Under the pieces are notes generated by a model. That model was not told the DNA's origin and did no database searches. It saw only the letters and a list, made by a program, of their open reading frames with translations. Shown here one piece after another: positions 60,720-64,000 of a DNA stretch of 64,000 bases. Position 1 is the stretch's first letter. Each line of letters opens with the position of its first letter. Source of the stretch: Streptomyces sp. NBC_01439 (GTDB lineage: Bacteria > Actinomycetota > Actinomycetes > Streptomycetales > Streptomycetaceae); the NCBI RefSeq assembly GCF_036227605.1, contig NZ_CP109487.1:8047001-8111000 (forward strand), given 5' to 3'. Position numbers and translations under genes: made by a program.

Positions 60720-61655
60720 TTAGGCGTCTTCGAAGGCGGTCACGTGCACGGAGAAGACCTTCGTGCCGGTCTGGTGCCCGGTGACCTCCGTACGGACGAC
60801 GCCGCTCCTGCTGCGGCGCAGTGGGGTCGCCTCGACCCAGCAAGGGGAGTCCAGCTCGACGTAGCGGGCGAACCGGGCGTCGAACTCCGTGGGGACGGTC
60901 TGGGGGGCGCCGGAAAGGGCCTGTGCGGCTTGGGCGGCGGCTTCGAGGAAGACCAGCCCCGGTACGTGGTCGTGTGCGTGGTCGAAGTAGGAGCGGTTGG
61001 CGGTGTTCACACGCAGCTGCCAGCGATGCGATTCTCCGATCGGGCTCAGGACGGCATCGTCCAGCGAGGTCTGCCGCCCCCGCGTGGCGTCGTCGAGGGC
61101 GGGCCCGAGGGGGAGGGCGCGTGCCGTGGCGGCCTGCGCGTCCCCGTACTCCCCGCGCAGTCTTTCGTATATCGCGGGAGGGTGGGCGGTGTAGCGAACC
61201 CGGGCGATGCCGAGCGGCTCTCCGTCGCGCATCGCCGTGATCTGGGTGGCGAGGCGGACGGATCCGCGCCGGTGACGGTCCACCTCGGTGTGGGTGACCG
61301 TCAAGCGCACGACGGCCGGCACTGATCGGGTCCGCATGGCTGTCGGCACGACGGAACTGTCGTAGGAATCCCAGCCCAGGCGGAAGTCGAGAGGTATGTC
61401 ATGGGCGACGTGCGACAACAGGGCGAGGGACTGGCGGATCGTCTCGGAGAGGAGGAGCGGGTGGTAGTGGCCCTTGTGGGAGGTGTACAAGGAGTGGTGC
61501 GCGGGCCATTCGGCGATGACGGTGTGGGAGACGCCGTCGTCGTGGCGGCGCCATCCGGACAGGAACGCCTGACCGGGTGCGGTCTTGCGGGTCAAAGCCG
61601 TGGAGGCCTGCTGGACGCCTTCGAAGGGCGTGATTAAGCCGGTTGTGATGTTCAT
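60720..61655 (-). CDS. AfsA-type butyrolactone biosynthesis protein (ScbA-like)
   Basis: A 311-residue protein with two AfsA-type hotdog repeats. The first half has WPAHHSLYTSHKGHYHPLLLSETIRQS and the second HRWQLRVNTANRSYFDHAHDHVPGLVFLEAAAQAA, the repeats that mark the family. It joins a beta-keto acid from acyl carrier protein to dihydroxyacetone phosphate, the first step of gamma-butyrolactone signal synthesis. Codon 7 is TTA (61635-61637). ATG 61655 follows a GGGGGGAA ribosome site; the longer frame is not needed. It is divergent from the TetR receptor gene across a 126-base gap holding a palindrome. Confidence 0.9.
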   Translation of the reverse strand: MNITTGLITPFEGVQQASTALTRKTAPGQAFLSGWRRHDDGVSHTVIAEWPAHHSLYTSHKGHYHPLLLSETIRQSLALLSHVAHDIPLDFRLGWDSYDSSVVPTAMRTRSVPAVVRLTVTHTEVDRHRRGSVRLATQITAMRDGEPLGIARVRYTAHPPAIYERLRGEYGDAQAATARALPLGPALDDATRGRQTSLDDAVLSPIGESHRWQLRVNTANRSYFDHAHDHVPGLVFLEAAAQAAQALSGAPQTVPTEFDARFARYVELDSPCWVEATPLRRSRSGVVRTEVTGHQTGTKVFSVHVTAFEDA

Positions 61656-61781
61656 CGGGAGTTCCCCCCTGGAACGATGCGAGTTGGGTGCAGGCGGCAC
61701 TGCAGACATCGGTGCAACGAACTCTGCGCAGTAACATAGAGATGACTATGTTTATTGTCGAGATGCTGGGGAGGCAGATGT
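61656..61781. promoter_or_regulatory. Divergent promoter of the butyrolactone locus
   Basis: 126 bases between the AfsA-type and TetR-type genes. The A+T content rises sharply near 61730-61755 compared with flanking genes. It must contain both promoters and the palindrome listed below. Confidence 0.65.
61733..61752. promoter_or_regulatory. 20-bp palindrome, likely autoregulatory (ARE-like) operator
   Basis: Perfect 7-bp arms AACATAG (61733-61739) and CTATGTT (61746-61752) around a six-base spacer. This length and symmetry suit a TetR/ScbR-type dimer. It lies 30 bases before the receptor's start codon and 78 bases from the AfsA-type start. Confidence 0.65.
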
Positions 61782-62420
61782 ATGGCACAACAAGAGCGGA
61801 GCGTTCGGACACGAGCGGCCATCCTGAGGGCGGGCGCCGAGGTTTTCGCCGAGCTTGGCTTCGCCGGGGCGAGCGTCAACAAGATCGCGAGGCGGGCGAA
61901 CCTGACGCTGGGGGCGCTCTACTTCCACTTCGAGTCGAAGGGGGAGCTCGCCCGTGAGATCGTCCGGACCCAGCCGGAGCTGGTGGCCGGGCCCACGGCA
62001 GCCGGCGTGCAGGGCGCCGTGGACATCACCTTGGCTTGGGCGACACAGCTGAGGGAGGACCCTTTACTGCTGGCGGGCGCCCGACTGGTGATGGACCAGG
62101 AGTACTTCGTCTGCGACGAGGAGGGCAACTCCTATCGGCAGTGGGCAGAGGTGCTCCAGCCGTTCCTGCGCGAGGCCGGTGAGAACGGCGAACTGCGACC
62201 GGACGTGGAACTGCGGCAGCTGGCGCAGCTCGTGGTCAACGCCTGCACCGGGGCCCAGATGAACGCCCAGCTCGACAGCGGCCGAAGGGACCTTCCGGAC
62301 CGCATCCGGCAGATGTGGGTCCTGTTGCTGCCGCTCATCGCCAGCGAGGAGTGCGCGAGCAGGGTGATGGAGACGTTGCGCCTGGATGACGACGATTCTC
62401 CTCCGCATGGCGTGAATTGA
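61782..62420 (+). CDS. TetR-family gamma-butyrolactone receptor (ScbR-like)
   Basis: A 212-residue repressor. Residues about 8-55 are a TetR HTH (RTRAAILRAGAEVFAELGFAGASVNKIARRANLTLGALYFHFESKGEL), matching butyrolactone receptors. The C-terminal ligand domain contains the Trp-rich EEGNSYRQWAEVLQPFL and PLIASEECA segments of this family. It should sense a butyrolactone made by the divergent AfsA-type enzyme and repress from the palindrome between them. GGGGAGG lies seven bases before ATG 61782. Codon 95 (62064-62066) is TTA. Confidence 0.9.
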   Translation: MAQQERSVRTRAAILRAGAEVFAELGFAGASVNKIARRANLTLGALYFHFESKGELAREIVRTQPELVAGPTAAGVQGAVDITLAWATQLREDPLLLAGARLVMDQEYFVCDEEGNSYRQWAEVLQPFLREAGENGELRPDVELRQLAQLVVNACTGAQMNAQLDSGRRDLPDRIRQMWVLLLPLIASEECASRVMETLRLDDDDSPPHGVN

Positions 62421-62460
62421 ACCTGATCGCCACCCAAAGGGGCTGCCGCGCCCGCTGTGC

Positions 62461-63252
62461 ATGGCGTTGAATCTGGCTATGTCACCTATAGCGGGAGCCT
62501 TACAGGGGCGAACAGCCATGATCACTGGGGCGTCGAGCGGCATCGGGGCCGCCGCTGCGAGGCTCTTTGCCAGGGAGGGTGCGGCCGTCGTGCTGCTGGC
62601 CCGGCGCAAGGACGCGTTGGAGGGACTGGCCGAAACGATCCGCGCGGAACGGGGGAGGGCGCTGGTCGTGCAGGGGGACGTGCGAAATCCCGAGGAGGTG
62701 GGGGAGGCCGTCACCCGGGCGGTCGAGGAGTTCGGTGCACTGGACGCGGCCTTCAACAACGCGGGGTCGGGGGCGTTCGGCCCGGTCCTGCACGAACTGG
62801 ACGAGGACGCCTATGACACGGTCATGGACGTCAACGTCCGGGGCATCTGGAACTGCATGCGCCGACAGATCCCCGTCATGCTGCGGCAGGAGAACGGTGG
62901 CGCGATCGTCAACACCTCCAGCGTCGCCGGTCATTCGGCAACGGGCGCCACGGCCCCGTACATCGCGGCCAAGCACGCGGTCCTCGGCCTCACTCGAGCC
63001 GCCGCGGCGGAGTACGGGGCCGCTGGAATTCGGGTGAACGCATTGATGGTGGGAGCCACCCGCACCCCGCAGCTGGAGCCGTACCTGGACGGCACCGCCG
63101 CTGCAGTCGAGAGGCTGACCAGGCGCGCGGTGCAGAAGAGACTGGCAGACCCGGAGGAGATCGCGCAGGCCGCACTGTGGTTGTGCAGTGGCCGGGCATC
63201 CTTCGTCACCGGCGGAGCGGTGGCGGTGGACGGCGGGTGGAGCGCGGTGTGA
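62461..63252 (+). CDS. SDR-family reductase, likely butyrolactone-pathway keto-reductase
   Basis: A 263-residue classical short-chain dehydrogenase. It has the TGASSGIG nucleotide motif near residue 22, NNAG near 96, catalytic Ser in NTSSVAG, Tyr/Lys in APYIAAKHA and VDGGWSAV at the end. Placement right after the TetR receptor matches BarS1-like enzymes, which reduce the 6-keto group of butyrolactone signals. Codon 14 is TTA (62500-62502). ATG 62461 is poorly supported by a ribosome site; ATG 62479 is an alternative. The gene begins 40 bases after the receptor gene. Confidence 0.85.
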   Translation: MALNLAMSPIAGALQGRTAMITGASSGIGAAAARLFAREGAAVVLLARRKDALEGLAETIRAERGRALVVQGDVRNPEEVGEAVTRAVEEFGALDAAFNNAGSGAFGPVLHELDEDAYDTVMDVNVRGIWNCMRRQIPVMLRQENGGAIVNTSSVAGHSATGATAPYIAAKHAVLGLTRAAAAEYGAAGIRVNALMVGATRTPQLEPYLDGTAAAVERLTRRAVQKRLADPEEIAQAALWLCSGRASFVTGGAVAVDGGWSAV

Positions 63253-63359
63253 ACCGTGCCGAGTCCTGGTCGAGACGGCGTCGGAACGGCCGGGCGAACC
63301 GCGTGACGTCACGGCGCCCGGCGCGCGTGCGACACGGGTAGTGCGAGCGGGGCCCCTGT

Positions 63360-63389
63360 CCCGTGGCACGAGCGGAACGGTGCCACGGG
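63360..63389. terminator. Hairpin between convergent genes
   Basis: Arms CCCGTGGCAC (63360-63369) and GTGCCACGGG (63380-63389) are perfect, with a ten-base loop. It lies between the SDR gene and the convergent transposase-like gene, so a bidirectional terminator is likely; an end of a mobile element is also possible. Confidence 0.5.
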
Positions 63390-63415
63390 GACCCGTCGTG
63401 CGGGGCCGCGTGAAG

Positions 63416-64000
63416 TCAGACCGGCAGCCGCGCCGGCCGCCGGGGCGTCCTGATCAGACGGGCGGAGGCGCGGATCCCGGGAAGGGCGGACGGGTCGACG
63501 TCCGCCAGGTCCTGGAAACCGCAGGCCGCCGACACCAGCGTCACATGGCGATGCCAGCCGGGATAGGACCGGCCCTCGAAGTCCTGGAGCCCGAAGCTGC
63601 CTTCGAGTCGGCGCAATGCCCGGGGGGTGGCGGCCGACAGGGACGCCAGCTCCAGAAGTTCCTCCATCGGCAGGTGGACGAGGGTGGTGACCCACAGCGC
63701 GGTGGGCTGCTCGCCCCCGCGGGGAACTTCGCCGAACAGCCGGTAGAAGCGCTGCGGCTGCGGGCCGCGGGGCAGGCGCACCAGTCCGGTGACCACACGG
63801 GTCAGCCGCGAGGGGCGAAGAGGGCTCGCCCTCAGGACCGAGCGCAACAGTTCGCCTTCGGTCTCCAGGAAGCGACGCGCGCTGATGGGCGAAGCGGTGC
63901 CGTCGGCGGCCGGACCGGAGGGAGGAGCTGCCGCGCCAGGCTGCACGGCCAGGCCGTCGGGGACGGCGACGACAAAGTCGTGGCCGCGCTGCCGAAGCCC
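63416..64000 (-). CDS. Transposase (IS701-type), C-terminal part; runs off the window
   Basis: The frame is open to the right edge of the window, so the N-terminal part is not seen. The visible 190 or so residues include RQRGHDFVVAVPDG near the edge, RRFLETEGELL and the characteristic GLQDFEGRSYPGWHRHVTLVSAA near the end, a pattern common in IS701-family transposases of Streptomyces. These DDE-type enzymes catalyse cut-and-paste transposition. The sequence ends about 165 bases from the SDR gene. No inverted repeat end was identified. Confidence 0.72.
   Translation of the reverse strand, partial: GLRQRGHDFVVAVPDGLAVQPGAAAPPSGPAADGTASPISARRFLETEGELLRSVLRASPLRPSRLTRVVTGLVRLPRGPQPQRFYRLFGEVPRGGEQPTALWVTTLVHLPMEELLELASLSAATPRALRRLEGSFGLQDFEGRSYPGWHRHVTLVSAACGFQDLADVDPSALPGIRASARLIRTPRRPARLPV

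Noticed and set aside
1..64000. CRISPR arrays, tRNA or rRNA genes
   Set aside because: No regularly spaced repeats and no cloverleaf or rRNA-like sequence was recognised by eye; tRNAscan or similar would settle small RNAs.

Overview
The window is actinobacterial chromosome, almost certainly Streptomyces or a close relative. The support is very high GC with GC-rich third codon positions, frequent GTG starts, rare TTA (bldA-type) codons confined to a few regulated genes, an AfsA/TetR butyrolactone pair, SARP-like and SpoIIE/PP2C regulators, and a Streptomyces-type contractile injection system.

Layout, left to right. (1) 1-8.3 kb: the end of a glycine-betaine-type ABC binding protein, a GAF/PP2C/HATPase regulator, two tandem secreted TAP-type alpha/beta hydrolases, a second PP2C phosphatase and an orphan MASE1 membrane sensor. 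(2) 8.3-14.5 kb: DUF305 and DUF6153 exported proteins; a leftward operon of a small membrane protein, a GMC oxidoreductase and an alpha-dioxygenase/COX-type heme protein whose expected distal His position is Arg; and an FKBP. (3) 15.1-27.5 kb: a small-molecule biosynthetic locus. An AsnRS-like enzyme without a visible anticodon domain and an FMN glutamate-synthase-like enzyme are transcribed left. A luciferase-type monooxygenase, MFS exporter (with a TTA codon), cobalamin-binding GlmS-like protein, ATP-grasp ligase, PP-loop ATPase, GlmE-like mutase subunit, second ATP-grasp ligase and flavin reductase are transcribed right. A 35-bp palindrome lies between the two arms. The logic suggests 3-methylaspartate made by glutamate mutase, then activated and ligated.

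(4) 27.5-56.4 kb: a complete extracellular-type contractile injection system (eCIS). A Cys-rich coiled-coil gene is divergent from a 17-gene, almost entirely translationally coupled operon. It encodes a cap/terminator protein (DUF4255), two sheath proteins, two tube proteins, a tube/spike adaptor, hub, spike, wedge proteins (gp25, gpJ, gpI types), tape-measure protein and AAA+ ATPase. Its accessory genes are unusual: a membrane-anchored protein, a DUF4157 protein with a kinase-like C-terminus (best effector candidate), a small partner protein, and an Lgt-like lipoprotein diacylglyceryl transferase homologue. A SARP-type regulator follows.

(5) 56.5-60.3 kb: an amidase, then a two-gene cassette of a two-helix membrane protein with a macro-like domain plus a TIR protein. 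This is a type II Thoeris-like anti-phage system whose TIR protein carries an extra C-terminal domain resembling the PLD fold. (6) 60.5-64 kb: an IS5-family transposase remnant, an AfsA-type butyrolactone synthase divergent from a TetR receptor around a 20-bp palindrome, an SDR reductase, and a transposase fragment running off the right edge. All three butyrolactone-locus genes carry TTA codons.

No tRNA, rRNA or CRISPR array was seen. Functions are assigned by reading motifs, not by database search.
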